NCBI RefSeq assembly: GCF_020523965.1
Contig: NZ_JAJAPX010000002.1
Location: 186,001-250,000, forward strand
Direction of reading: 5' to 3'
Source: Neotamlana sargassicola
GTDB taxonomy: Bacteria; Bacteroidota; Bacteroidia; Flavobacteriales; Flavobacteriaceae
Length of the DNA: 64,000 bases
The position numbers and the translations under genes were made by a program. A model generated the notes under the pieces. It was not told the origin of the DNA. It saw nothing but the letters and a program-made list of their open reading frames with translations, and ran no database searches. Of the stretch, positions 8,825 to 18,067 are shown piece after piece; positions within the stretch are counted from its first letter, which is position 1, and each line of letters begins with the position of its first letter.

Positions 8825-10489
8825 TTACGATTTAATAATTCGACCATCTTCTAAAGTTATATGCTTGTTACACATACGTTTCCAGAAATTAAGATTACTT
8901 ACTACAATAACACTCCAAGGGTTTGATGGTTCGCAAATAAAACTGAATATTTTTTCAGATTCTTCTATGTTAAACTGTTTTAATGGTTCTTCAAGTATTA
9001 AAACTTTAGGCTTTTTTAATATTGCTCTAGCTAATAATATTTTAGCCGAAATAAAATAAGGTATTTGTTTGCCTTCAGGGTTTAAAAGGGTGTTAAGCCC
9101 CTTTGGTTGTTGTTTTAAAAAGTTTGTTAAACCAACGCGTTCTAATACTTCAAAAATGTCGTCGTCCGATATTTCTTTATTACCAAAGGTTAAGTTTTCT
9201 CTAATGGTTCCCTCGAAAGGTGTTTCTTCAGACATAACCATGCCTAAATGCGACCGGTATTTATTAATATGTAAGCTTTCTAAGGATAAATTATTAATAA
9301 ATATATGGCCATCGGTTGGGGTTAAAACGCCAGAAATTAACTGTAATAATGTCGATTTTCCAGAGCCACTTTCTCCTTGTATTAAAATGCGATCTTTAGG
9401 TTCTATAGTAAACGAAATATCTTCTAAAATAGGTTTCTTTCTGTTTTCTACACGATAATCGGCATTATTTAGTTCTATGGTAATTGGTTTATTTTCAGAT
9501 ACTTCTTCGCCAGATTGTTTTTCAATTGATTTATCTACTACTTGTCCAAGTTTTTCTATGGCAGTTAATACATCGTAAAACGATTCTAAGCCTAAAATAA
9601 GTTTTTCAACAGATGCAATAATTAATAAGATGATGATTTCGGCAGCGACAAATTGTCCAATATTCATTTGTTGATGCAACACTAAATAACCACCAACAAG
9701 AAGTAGTCCGGCAGTAACAACCACTTTAAAGCCTATCATTTGTTTAAACTGAAGCACTAAAATACGGAAGTGTTTTTCACGAGAATCTACATAATCATAA
9801 ACTAAATCGTCTGTTTTTGTTAAAGCCAATTTAGTTTTACCCGAAAGTTTAAAGCTTATAACGGTTCGTGCAATTTCCTCTAGCCAGTGTGCTACTTTGT
9901 ATTTGTATTTCGATTCTTGTAAACTCGTATCTAAACCTTTTTGTGCGGTATATTTAAAAACAATAAAAATTAAACCTATTAGTAGTAAACCAAAAAGAAT
10001 AAAAAATGGGTGATAAAAAGCTAATAGAATTAATGCGAAAATAATTTGAATAAACGCCGAAGGAATATCAATTAAAATTTTAGATAGTCCTTTTTGAATA
10101 CTTAAGGTATCGAAAAAACGATTCGCCAGTTCTGGTAAATAGTAGTTTCGCATTTCGTTCATTTTAATTTTTGGAAACCTGTAAGCTAATTCAAAAGACG
10201 CTCTGGTAAAAATACGTTGTTGTATATTCTCAATAATTCGTATTTGAATTAGTTTTAAAATACCTGTAAAAGCAACGCCTGTGGTTACCAATATTACTAA
10301 AACTATCCATGAGGTAGATACTTGTCCGCCTTGTAATAGGGTAATAATAGCCTGAATACCTAATGGTAAAGTTAAGGCCAAAACACCTTCGAAAATAGCG
10401 AAATTGGCAACCTTAAAAATGTCTTTCTTTTCTAATTGTATTAAACCTAAAAAGCGTTTCCAGGGTGATAGTACGCTGTTATTTTTCAT
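8825..10489 (-). CDS. ABC exporter (fused membrane and ATPase domains) with degenerate ATPase motifs
   Basis: 554 residues: a six-helix type 1 exporter domain (about 1-310) and an ATPase domain (about 335-554). Walker A is intact (GESGSGKST, 372-380). The Q-loop reads GMVMSEETPF (no Gln), and the signature region reads GKQIPYFISAK instead of LSGGQ. Walker B is LILEEP, with Glu replacing the usual Asp, and the H-loop reads VVSNLN with no His. No C39 peptidase domain is present. It overlaps the TetR gene by 11 bases. It probably energises export through the HlyD/TolC partners, but hydrolysis may be slow or unusual. Confidence 0.8.
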   Translation of the reverse strand: MKNNSVLSPWKRFLGLIQLEKKDIFKVANFAIFEGVLALTLPLGIQAIITLLQGGQVSTSWIVLVILVTTGVAFTGILKLIQIRIIENIQQRIFTRASFELAYRFPKIKMNEMRNYYLPELANRFFDTLSIQKGLSKILIDIPSAFIQIIFALILLAFYHPFFILFGLLLIGLIFIVFKYTAQKGLDTSLQESKYKYKVAHWLEEIARTVISFKLSGKTKLALTKTDDLVYDYVDSREKHFRILVLQFKQMIGFKVVVTAGLLLVGGYLVLHQQMNIGQFVAAEIIILLIIASVEKLILGLESFYDVLTAIEKLGQVVDKSIEKQSGEEVSENKPITIELNNADYRVENRKKPILEDISFTIEPKDRILIQGESGSGKSTLLQLISGVLTPTDGHIFINNLSLESLHINKYRSHLGMVMSEETPFEGTIRENLTFGNKEISDDDIFEVLERVGLTNFLKQQPKGLNTLLNPEGKQIPYFISAKILLARAILKKPKVLILEEPLKQFNIEESEKIFSFICEPSNPWSVIVVSNLNFWKRMCNKHITLEDGRIIKS

Positions 10490-11159
10490 GCTTTAACGTG
10501 TTAAAGATTAAGTTTGTATAAAACTTAGTTACAGATGTCTTTTCGTTACAGTTGGTAATATTTTTAAAATGATTTTTAAAGAAGTGCTGTTGTAAGGCGC
10601 CTTCAATAATGGTGTTTGCTAAACTTAATGGGTATTTATAAGTGGTGTTAAAATCTGAAATTAATGAAGCAAAGCGTTTAACTACACGTTTGTAAGGCAT
10701 AAAAAAACCTTCTTCGTTTTCGTTATCTACCTCGTGTGTTAAATACACTTTGGCATTTTCGTTAATTACAATTTTATTAAGTAAAACCTCATTAATATGT
10801 TCGAAATTGCTGTCCTCCTTGGTGGTGCGAGTTAAAACAGCAATACTTTTTTTTAATTTTTTTTCTGGGTTTTTTAACGCAAAAGTTTCTAACACGAGTT
10901 GGTATTCTATCCAAACCCAATACCATGAAGTTAAATACATAAGTAAATGGTGTTTGCTCTCGAAATACCTGTAAATAGAGCTCTCGTTAGAATTTATAGC
11001 AGCGCCAAGTTTTTTAAAAGTGAACTGCTCAAACCCAAGTTCATCAATTAGTAAAATACTATGTTTTACAATGCGTTTTCCTAAATTAGAAGTTTCAGGG
11101 TCTTTTATAAATATGCCTTCGGGCACCTCAATTTTAAAACTTTCCAGTAAATCTATCAT
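10479..11159 (-). CDS. TetR-family transcriptional regulator of the exporter operon
   Basis: 226 residues. The helix-turn-helix domain spans about 30-80: IDELGFEQFTFKKLGAAINS, then SSIYRYFESKHHLL, the standard TetR recognition pattern. The C-terminal part is helical and variable (ligand and dimer domain). It is the first gene of the operon and overlaps the ABC gene, so it probably controls its own operon. The ligand is unknown. Confidence 0.82.
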   Translation of the reverse strand: MIDLLESFKIEVPEGIFIKDPETSNLGKRIVKHSILLIDELGFEQFTFKKLGAAINSNESSIYRYFESKHHLLMYLTSWYWVWIEYQLVLETFALKNPEKKLKKSIAVLTRTTKEDSNFEHINEVLLNKIVINENAKVYLTHEVDNENEEGFFMPYKRVVKRFASLISDFNTTYKYPLSLANTIIEGALQQHFFKNHFKNITNCNEKTSVTKFYTNLIFNTLKHEK

Positions 11160-11203
11160 TAAAAAATAATAATGGTATACATTACAAATTTAATAGTAAT
11201 ACT

Positions 11204-11230
11204 TTTAATATTGCGTTAATTAATATTAAA
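11204..11230. promoter_or_regulatory. Candidate operator in the tetR/FIST divergent gap
   Basis: TTTAATATT and AATATTAAA form a perfect 9-bp inverted repeat with a 9-base spacer. It lies 45-71 bases upstream of the tetR start and in front of the divergent FIST gene. A two-fold site of this size suits a TetR dimer. It is AT-only in its arms, so chance is possible. Confidence 0.35.
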
Positions 11231-11361
11231 TTTTGTTAAAGTTTTATCGACTATTTTATAAGTAAATTATTAAAATTACAGATGTTTGTATGAAAAAAAT
11301 CGGTTAAAGTGTAATTTTTTCACGATAAAAAGCTATATTGCAACAGTTTTGATTATCTATT

Positions 11362-12486
11362 ATGAAAGTAGACCAACTATTATTGTCTGAAAATAACTGG
11401 AAAACTAAATTAAGCTCGATTAATTTTAATCCTCAAGTATTCTTATGTTTTGTAGCAAATTCATTTGAGAGTAAAGAGTCTGTAGTTCAATTTTTAAAAG
11501 CAAGTTATCCTGATGCTTTAATTGCTGGTTGCTCTACTGTTGCAAGCATTAGTGGTGTTTCAGTAAGTAATAGAGATATGTGTGTAACAGCCATTAAATT
11601 TGATAATTCGACAATAAAAAAAGTTGCGGTTAAAATAGATAGTATATGTGGTAGTGAAAATGCAGGTGAGGAAATTGGAAAAAAACTTTATAACAAAGAT
11701 TTAAAACATGTTATTGTTTTTAGCGATGGTATTAATATAAATGGATCTGATTTAGTTGTTGGTTTAAAAAAGAAACTTCATAACGTGAGTGTATCTGGAG
11801 GTTTGGCCTCGACTAATATGGAGGATAATAAAAATTTTGTAATTAATGACGATGATATTGTTGCTAAAACGGTTGTTGGTATTGGATTTTATGGAGATCG
11901 TTTAAAAATAGGAAATGGTTCTCAAGGAGGCTGGGGTAGTTTTGGAGTTGAGCGTTTAGTTACAAAATTTAATAAAAACATCCTGTACGAAATTGATGGA
12001 GTTCCGGCCTTAACCATGTATAAAAAGTTTTTGGGCGATAAACTAAATGCGTTTTTAAAAAAGCCAGATTTAACTTTTTCATTTAGTATGAGAAATGGTA
12101 ATAGCGAGACTCGTACAGTGCGCGCTATTACAGGAGTGAATGAGGATGATCAAAGTTTAATTTTAGGAGGAAATATATACAACAATGCCTCTGTACGACT
12201 ATTAAAAGTTACTGTAGATAGATTGATTAATGGGGCTGAAGCTTCGGCTATTGCGGCAAAATTAACCGATAAAACAGAGCTTGCTATTTTATTTAGTTGT
12301 GTAGGTAGAAAAAACTTTTTAAAACAACTTGTAGAAGAGGAGGTTGAGGTTGTTAGCGACATACTTGGAGAAAATACTTGTATGACTGGATTTTATGCTT
12401 TTGGAGAGATAGGGCCTTTTAAAAATTTATCTACTTGCGAATTACATAACCAAACTATGACTATTACAACCATAACAGAATGTTAA
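11362..12486 (+). CDS. FIST-domain sensory protein
   Basis: 374 residues with FIST N-terminal (about 25-215) and FIST C-terminal (about 215-360) domains. Typical elements are the AGCSTVASISG block, VFSDGININGSDLV, the SGGLAS turn and the closing GFYAFGEIGP. FIST proteins are soluble small-ligand (possibly amino acid) sensors found next to signalling enzymes. Its stop overlaps the start of the hybrid histidine kinase by 7 bases, which points to a two-gene signalling unit. The ligand is not predictable. Confidence 0.88.
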   Translation: MKVDQLLLSENNWKTKLSSINFNPQVFLCFVANSFESKESVVQFLKASYPDALIAGCSTVASISGVSVSNRDMCVTAIKFDNSTIKKVAVKIDSICGSENAGEEIGKKLYNKDLKHVIVFSDGININGSDLVVGLKKKLHNVSVSGGLASTNMEDNKNFVINDDDIVAKTVVGIGFYGDRLKIGNGSQGGWGSFGVERLVTKFNKNILYEIDGVPALTMYKKFLGDKLNAFLKKPDLTFSFSMRNGNSETRTVRAITGVNEDDQSLILGGNIYNNASVRLLKVTVDRLINGAEASAIAAKLTDKTELAILFSCVGRKNFLKQLVEEEVEVVSDILGENTCMTGFYAFGEIGPFKNLSTCELHNQTMTITTITEC

Positions 12487-14231
12487 AAAATAACCAACAT
12501 AGACTACTAATAAGACAGCTTAAAAAAGCGGATTTAACCGAATTTAAGGATGAACGATTTTTAAAGTTTTTAAATCTAATTAATGAGGCCTATATAAATT
12601 ATGACGAGGACATAAAATATGTAGAACATGTTTTAGATAAAAGCTCCGAAGAACTTTTTAAAGCAAACCAAAAGCTAAAAAAAGAGAGAGACCAAACAAA
12701 AACACAACTGGAAAATATTGTTGCTAATGTTGGTGGAGTAATTTTTGAAACGGATTTAAAAGGTAATTTTACCTTTTTAAATGATGCCTGGAGAAAATAT
12801 ACTGGCTACACCGTAGAAAGCTCAATAGGTAAAAGTTTTCGCGAGTTTTTAATTGAAGAAGATATAGATAAGATTGGAAACTTAGAAAAAACGCTTTTGT
12901 ACACTAAATCTGCATCAAAAGAATTTATTTTTAAGTTTAAAAAAGACGAAAAATTATTTTGGTTCGAAGTAAAATCTAACCTAATAAAGGATGATTTTGG
13001 AGAAGAAGTTGGTTATATAGGTACAATAATAGACGTTACCGATTTAAAACAAACCGAGATAGAACTTCAAAAAGCAAATGAGGCAAAGGATGATTTTTTA
13101 TCAACCATGTCTCACGAAATTCGAACCCCACTAAACGCTGTTACGGGTTTAACCAATATTATGCTCATGGAAGATTACATGCCAGAGCAAGAAGAAAATT
13201 TAAAAGCACTAAAATATTCGGGAGAACATTTACTAGGTTTAATAAATGATTTATTAGATTTTAATAAAATTGAGTCCGGAAAAGTAGATTTGGTTGAGAA
13301 AACTTTTAATCTATCGTATTTTCTAGAAAATATTCAGTCGCATTTTGGTTTACGAGCTAAGAAAAAAGGTGTTGTTTTTAGTGTTGTAAAGCAAAATGGG
13401 GTACCTGATTTTGTAATTGGTGACGAGTTAAAATTAGCCCAGGTAGTTAAGAATTTATTGAGCAATTCTTTAAAATTTACAAAAAAAGGAAGTATTATTT
13501 TATGTGTAAATAATTTAGGTGTATCAGAAAATAAGATTGATCTTCAATTTAAAGTAAAAGATACAGGCATTGGTATTTCTAAAAATGTTCAAGAAACAAT
13601 TTTTGATAGTTTTATGCAGGCCACTAAAGAAACATCTTTAAAATACGGAGGCACGGGTTTAGGGTTAGCAATTTGTAAAAGACTTTTAAACCTGCAAAAA
13701 AGCGATTTAAGTGTTGAAAGCGAACTTGGAAAAGGATCGGTGTTTTCGTTTAAAATTACCTATAAAGCAAGTAATAGATTATCGGTTTACAAGCCGGAAT
13801 TAATTAAGCCAAAAACCGATTTTGCCCCCTTAAATTTAAAAGTTTTAATTACCGAAGACAATAAAATGAATGTTCTCATTTTAAAAAGATTCTTTAAAAA
13901 ATGGGAGGTTATTTTTGAAGTTGCAAATAACGGCAAAGAAGCATTAGCCTATTTTAGTAAACCTGATTTCGACTTTGATGTTGTGTTAATGGATTTACAA
14001 ATGCCCGTTTTAAATGGTTATGAAACAACAAAAGCCATTCGAAATTTATCCGATCGCGTAAAAGCAACCATTCCTATTGTTGCTTTAACGGCATTTGCAC
14101 AAAGCGATATAAAAACCAAAACCAAAGCTTATAAAATGAATGATTTTGTTGGCAAACCATTTGCGCCTGAAAAATTATATAATGTGCTTTATAAATATTG
14201 TAAAAACAACATAAAACCGCTGTCTGTTTAA
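12480..14231 (+). CDS. Cytoplasmic PAS hybrid histidine kinase
   Basis: 583 residues with no membrane segment. In order: a helical N-terminus with coiled coil (about 45-80), a PAS domain (about 78-195), the HisKA dimerisation helix with SHEIRTPLNAV (phospho-His212), an HATPase domain (about 310-420, with DTGIGIS and GGTGLGLAI) and a receiver domain (about 450-575, VLMDLQMP with phospho-Asp505). Because it overlaps the FIST gene, FIST probably supplies the input signal. No separate response regulator is nearby, so the output partner is elsewhere. Confidence 0.92.
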   Translation: MLKNNQHRLLIRQLKKADLTEFKDERFLKFLNLINEAYINYDEDIKYVEHVLDKSSEELFKANQKLKKERDQTKTQLENIVANVGGVIFETDLKGNFTFLNDAWRKYTGYTVESSIGKSFREFLIEEDIDKIGNLEKTLLYTKSASKEFIFKFKKDEKLFWFEVKSNLIKDDFGEEVGYIGTIIDVTDLKQTEIELQKANEAKDDFLSTMSHEIRTPLNAVTGLTNIMLMEDYMPEQEENLKALKYSGEHLLGLINDLLDFNKIESGKVDLVEKTFNLSYFLENIQSHFGLRAKKKGVVFSVVKQNGVPDFVIGDELKLAQVVKNLLSNSLKFTKKGSIILCVNNLGVSENKIDLQFKVKDTGIGISKNVQETIFDSFMQATKETSLKYGGTGLGLAICKRLLNLQKSDLSVESELGKGSVFSFKITYKASNRLSVYKPELIKPKTDFAPLNLKVLITEDNKMNVLILKRFFKKWEVIFEVANNGKEALAYFSKPDFDFDVVLMDLQMPVLNGYETTKAIRNLSDRVKATIPIVALTAFAQSDIKTKTKAYKMNDFVGKPFAPEKLYNVLYKYCKNNIKPLSV

Positions 14232-14238
14232 ACTATTT

Positions 14239-14682
14239 TTAAGCTCCAAATTGTCGTAAATGATGATCGAGGTGTTTATATTGTAGTTGTCCCCACTGTT
14301 CGTTTGTAAAATATCCAAAAGCCGGATGCGGTGCCCATTCGGTTTTGTTACGTTGGCTATGTACTTGGTTTATTAAGGCTAATAATTTTGCTTTTTCCTC
14401 TTTTAAATGTTTGGTTTCAGTGGTCTTTAAAAATTTTGCTGTTGGTAAATTTTTTCGCCATGGTTTATCGTTGTAAAAAGATTTTTTAAAAAACAACTTA
14501 GCAATCCAACTTGAAGTCATTCCAAAGGTTTTATTTTGTAGCATTATATCTAATGGACCTTGGCAATGCCAAACCATTTGCCCAACATTCATTTTACCCC
14601 AAAGTGCACTATTATTATCGGTTAAATTGTTAATTCGAGTCTCTAATTCTTGTTTTGCGTCAGGGCTAAATATAGATTTCAT
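14239..14682 (-). CDS. DUF1569 (DinB-like) protein
   Basis: 147 residues, soluble. The conserved blocks MVWHCQGPLD (about 33-42) and HPAFGYFTNEQWGQLQYKHL fit DUF1569, a DinB/YfiT-like four-helix fold with spaced histidines that could bind a metal. The function is unknown. It converges on the histidine kinase gene (7 bases apart) and is divergent from radC. Confidence 0.82.
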   Translation of the reverse strand: MKSIFSPDAKQELETRINNLTDNNSALWGKMNVGQMVWHCQGPLDIMLQNKTFGMTSSWIAKLFFKKSFYNDKPWRKNLPTAKFLKTTETKHLKEEKAKLLALINQVHSQRNKTEWAPHPAFGYFTNEQWGQLQYKHLDHHLRQFGA

Positions 14683-14728
14683 ACTACAGAATTTTTATTT
14701 CTAAAGTTACAATTTATATATTTATAAA

Positions 14729-15427
14729 ATGCAAGAAAAATCAACTTCGTTTTCCATAAAAAATTGGAGTCAAGACGATCAACCACGCGAAAAATTACTG
14801 CATAAAGGTAAAGGTGCGTTAAGCGATGCCGAATTAGTAGCCATTTTAATTGGTAGCGGCAATCGTGAAGAAAGTGCCGTGGCCTTGTGTAAGCGTATTT
14901 TAGCCAGTGTAAATAATAATTTAAGCGAGTTAGGAAAACTTTCAATAAAACAACTCATGGCTTTTAAAGGTATTGGAGAGGCAAAAGCTGTAAGTATTTC
15001 TGCAGCTTTGGAGTTAGGACGTCGTCGTCGCGGAGAAGAGGCACTTCAAAAAAAACAAATTACATCAAGCCATTCGGTTTTCGAAATGATGCAACCCATA
15101 ATTGGCGAATTACAACATGAAGAGTTTTGGATAATTTATTTAAACAATTCTAATAAAGTAATTCAAAAAAATCAACTTAGTAAAGGCGGTATAACAGGAA
15201 CACTTGTAGATGTTCGATTGGTGTTAAAGCAAGCGCTCGAAGTTGGAGCTACGAGTTTAATTTTATCTCATAATCATCCATCAGGAACTTTAAAACCAAG
15301 CAGTGCCGATAAACAAATTACCGCCAAACTTAAAGTGGCAGCACAAAGTTTAGATATAAAAGTGCTAGATCATGTTATTATAACCGAAAAAGCCTATTTT
15401 AGTTTTGCCGACGAAGCCATTTTATAA
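14729..15427 (+). CDS. radC: RadC family JAMM-domain DNA repair-associated protein
   Basis: 232 residues. An N-terminal helix-hairpin-helix region (about 65-90, LMAFKGIGEAKAVSI) is followed by a JAB/MPN domain with the complete metalloprotease motif H181-N-H183-P-S-G, then S-x-x-D194. Normal length for the family. Its precise role is unsettled despite the name. It begins a plus-strand run of envelope and metabolic genes. In related flavobacteria radC tends to lie near mpl, which suggests that the DNA between them here is accessory (inference). Confidence 0.93.
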   Translation: MQEKSTSFSIKNWSQDDQPREKLLHKGKGALSDAELVAILIGSGNREESAVALCKRILASVNNNLSELGKLSIKQLMAFKGIGEAKAVSISAALELGRRRRGEEALQKKQITSSHSVFEMMQPIIGELQHEEFWIIYLNNSNKVIQKNQLSKGGITGTLVDVRLVLKQALEVGATSLILSHNHPSGTLKPSSADKQITAKLKVAAQSLDIKVLDHVIITEKAYFSFADEAIL

Positions 15428-15508
15428 CCTATAATTAGCAAACTAACCTTAACCTTAAAAGCAAATTAAAACGGTTTAATTTGTTATTTTTAACCTAGAA
15501 TTAATTTA

Positions 15509-16810
15509 ATGCTTTTAGTTTACACTCATAAAATTACGCCACGATTAAAATATGTTTTTAAACATGTGTGTACGCGTATTTTAAAGGTTCAAGTTAGTTT
15601 TACTACAAAAATAGAAGATTTTATTGCGCACGACAGCTTAAAAATGTCTTATACCAAGCAGCCATTAAGTAATGAGTTTTTTATAAAAAGTCATGACATT
15701 TTATTCGAGCAAGGCTTAAGCGATGTAGAAATAAATGTGCAAGACTGGGAAAACACTAAATGTTTTTTTCCTAACGGAGAAAAAAGTGCCCTACCTTTCG
15801 ATATTTTCGCAGCTTCGTTTTATTTATTATCGCGTTACGAAGAGTATTTACCTCATGTTAAAGACGCTTATGGGCGTTTTCCGTCAAGCGAAAGTTTAGC
15901 TTTTAATTCGGGTTTTTTGCAACAACCTGTAATAGATATTTGGGCTTATAAGTTTAAAAACGCCTTGCAAGAGCAATTTGCAGATTATAACTTTTTAGAA
16001 CGAAAATATAGAATAAAACCAGTAATTGATGTGCCAACTGCGTATAATTATATGGCAAAGGGAATTGTTAGAACAATTGGTGGAACTATACGAGATTTAC
16101 TTCATTTTAGGTTTAAAAGTTTATACGAAAGGTTTGCGGTTTTAATTGGTTTTAGGCACGACCCGTTCGATACCTTTAAGTATATAATTAACAGGCAACG
16201 GTATTCAAAATATAAGTTTCAATTCTTTTTTTTGTTAGGTGATTATTCTACGTTCGACAAAAGTATAAGCGTGAACAATAAAAAATTTGTTTCTCTAATA
16301 AAGCATGTGGCCGATTATTGTTTAGTAGGTATAAAAGTATCGTATTTTGCATTAAACGATTTACGACTTTTAAAGAAAGAAAAGTTAAGAATGGAAGATA
16401 TACTAAACACGGCTTTACAAGCATCGCGACAATCTTTTTCTAAACTTAATCTTCCAGAATCTTATCGCAATTTAATTGAGTTAGAAATTAATGAAGATTA
16501 TACTATGGGATACGTAAATACCATAGGGTTTAGAGCAGGAACATGTACGCCATTTTTGTTTTACGATTTAGATTACGAAATACAAACACCTTTGTTAATT
16601 AACGCCTACCATCTTATGGATTATGCACTTTTAAAACATAAATCTTTATTAGATAAAAAACAGGTGTTAAATCAAATTATAAACGAAGTAAAGCAAGTAA
16701 ATGGAGAGTTTGTTGCTGTTTTTCATAATTATACATTTACAGACGAACCACGATGGCGAGGGTTTAAAGAATTGTTCAATTTAATATTAGATTCAGCTAA
16801 TGAAGCTTAA
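15509..16810 (+). CDS. Polysaccharide deacetylase-like family protein (flavobacterial type)
   Basis: 433 residues, without signal peptide or membrane segment. The N-terminal third (FDIFAASFYLLSRYEEYLPH, about 92-111) and the late block GFRAGTCTPFLFYDLDYE (about 345-362) are hallmarks of the large deacetylase-like proteins found in Bacteroidota. The NodB-like fold begins near VIDVPTAYNY, where the usual catalytic Asp pair is only partly preserved. The activity is therefore uncertain. Its stop overlaps the next gene by 11 bases. Confidence 0.75.
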   Translation: MLLVYTHKITPRLKYVFKHVCTRILKVQVSFTTKIEDFIAHDSLKMSYTKQPLSNEFFIKSHDILFEQGLSDVEINVQDWENTKCFFPNGEKSALPFDIFAASFYLLSRYEEYLPHVKDAYGRFPSSESLAFNSGFLQQPVIDIWAYKFKNALQEQFADYNFLERKYRIKPVIDVPTAYNYMAKGIVRTIGGTIRDLLHFRFKSLYERFAVLIGFRHDPFDTFKYIINRQRYSKYKFQFFFLLGDYSTFDKSISVNNKKFVSLIKHVADYCLVGIKVSYFALNDLRLLKKEKLRMEDILNTALQASRQSFSKLNLPESYRNLIELEINEDYTMGYVNTIGFRAGTCTPFLFYDLDYEIQTPLLINAYHLMDYALLKHKSLLDKKQVLNQIINEVKQVNGEFVAVFHNYTFTDEPRWRGFKELFNLILDSANEA

Positions 16811-17489
16811 GGGTATAACTGATGTGTTTTTCGATTTAGATCACACACTATGGGATTTCGATAAAAACTCGGCACTTACATTTCAAAAAATATTCAAAAC
16901 AAATCAAATTACAGTAAGTTTTGATGCTTTTATAACAGAATATGTTCCAATAAATGAACATTATTGGAAGCTTTTTCGAGAAGGGAAAGTAGAAAAAGAA
17001 GCCTTGCGTTTTGGTAGGTTAAATGATGCTTTTAAGGCTGTTAATTATTCTGTTGAAGCTAAAACAATTTATAAATTATCAGAAGATTATATTACCTATC
17101 TATCTAGTTTTAATTACCTTTTTGAGAATACATTCGAAATATTAAAATATTTACAAACCCATTATACTTTACACATTATTACTAACGGATTCGATAAGGT
17201 TCAGCAAAAAAAACTAGTGAATTCTAACATTCATAATTTTTTTAAAACAGTTACAAACTCTGAGACTGTTGGAGTTAAAAAACCCGATCCTAAAATTTTT
17301 AATTATGCCATGCAAATAGCAAATTGTAATGGGCAACAAAGTGTTATGATTGGCGATAATTTTGAAGCAGACATTTTAGGAGCACAAGCTGTTGGTATGG
17401 AAGCTATTTATTTTAATAAAGCAGATATAAATCAACGAAATAATCTTAATAGAGTCAATAATTTAATTGAACTAAAGCAATTTCTATAA
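16800..17489 (+). CDS. YjjG-type HAD pyrimidine nucleotidase
   Basis: 229 residues. HAD motif I is FFDLDHTLWDFD (nucleophile and acid Asp), motif II is IITNGF, motif III is the Lys in VGVKKPDPKIF, and motif IV is MIGDNFEADILGA. The DHTLWDFD block and length fit YjjG family 5'-nucleotidases, which hydrolyse non-canonical pyrimidine nucleotides. It overlaps the deacetylase-like gene, so the two share a transcript. Confidence 0.87.
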   Translation: MKLKGITDVFFDLDHTLWDFDKNSALTFQKIFKTNQITVSFDAFITEYVPINEHYWKLFREGKVEKEALRFGRLNDAFKAVNYSVEAKTIYKLSEDYITYLSSFNYLFENTFEILKYLQTHYTLHIITNGFDKVQQKKLVNSNIHNFFKTVTNSETVGVKKPDPKIFNYAMQIANCNGQQSVMIGDNFEADILGAQAVGMEAIYFNKADINQRNNLNRVNNLIELKQFL

Positions 17490-17541
17490 TTAACAATAAA
17501 CCAAGTTTTAAGTAGTTTATATATTTAAATTAATCGTATTT

Positions 17542-18066
17542 ATGTTTAAAATCATTCCCTTTTTTATTGGTATTATTTTGTTAACATCTTGTACAGAAGA
17601 GGTGGATTTTAACCAAGCAAACCAAATTCAAATTTCACCAACCGTAGAGTTAAGCCTTGTTTACTCCCAAGCCGATGTAAACGATTTTTTAGTAAATGGG
17701 CAGGAAGTGGTAACCACAGAAACCGATTTTATTGAAGTCGATATTTTCAACGATCAGTTTATTAATGATAATGTTACAAAAGTTGATTTGCATTTTGAAA
17801 CGGAAAACACTTTACCCAGAGAATTTCAATATGCAGTTAATTTTTATACCGAAACAGGAAATTATTTATATACCTATAGCTTTTCAAGTTTAGAAACTTC
17901 GCCACATATTGCCACTTTCGAAAATGATGATTTAAACATTATAAAAAATACATCCATATTAGAGTTTGTTATTTCTATGCTACCAGGTGAGGCATTAAAC
18001 AGTGAAACTCAAGGCGCTATTTCTCTCAAATCAAAAGGAATATTTTATTTTAATATAGAAAGTTAA
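17542..18066 (+). CDS. Hypothetical lipoprotein
   Basis: 174 residues with a type II signal ending LLTSC (acylated Cys17). The mature part is acidic and beta-rich, with no recognised domain. It ends one base before the next start, so it is probably co-transcribed with the DUF5723 outer-membrane protein and may be its surface or periplasmic partner (inference). Confidence 0.75.
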   Translation: MFKIIPFFIGIILLTSCTEEVDFNQANQIQISPTVELSLVYSQADVNDFLVNGQEVVTTETDFIEVDIFNDQFINDNVTKVDLHFETENTLPREFQYAVNFYTETGNYLYTYSFSSLETSPHIATFENDDLNIIKNTSILEFVISMLPGEALNSETQGAISLKSKGIFYFNIES

Positions 18067-18067
18067 A

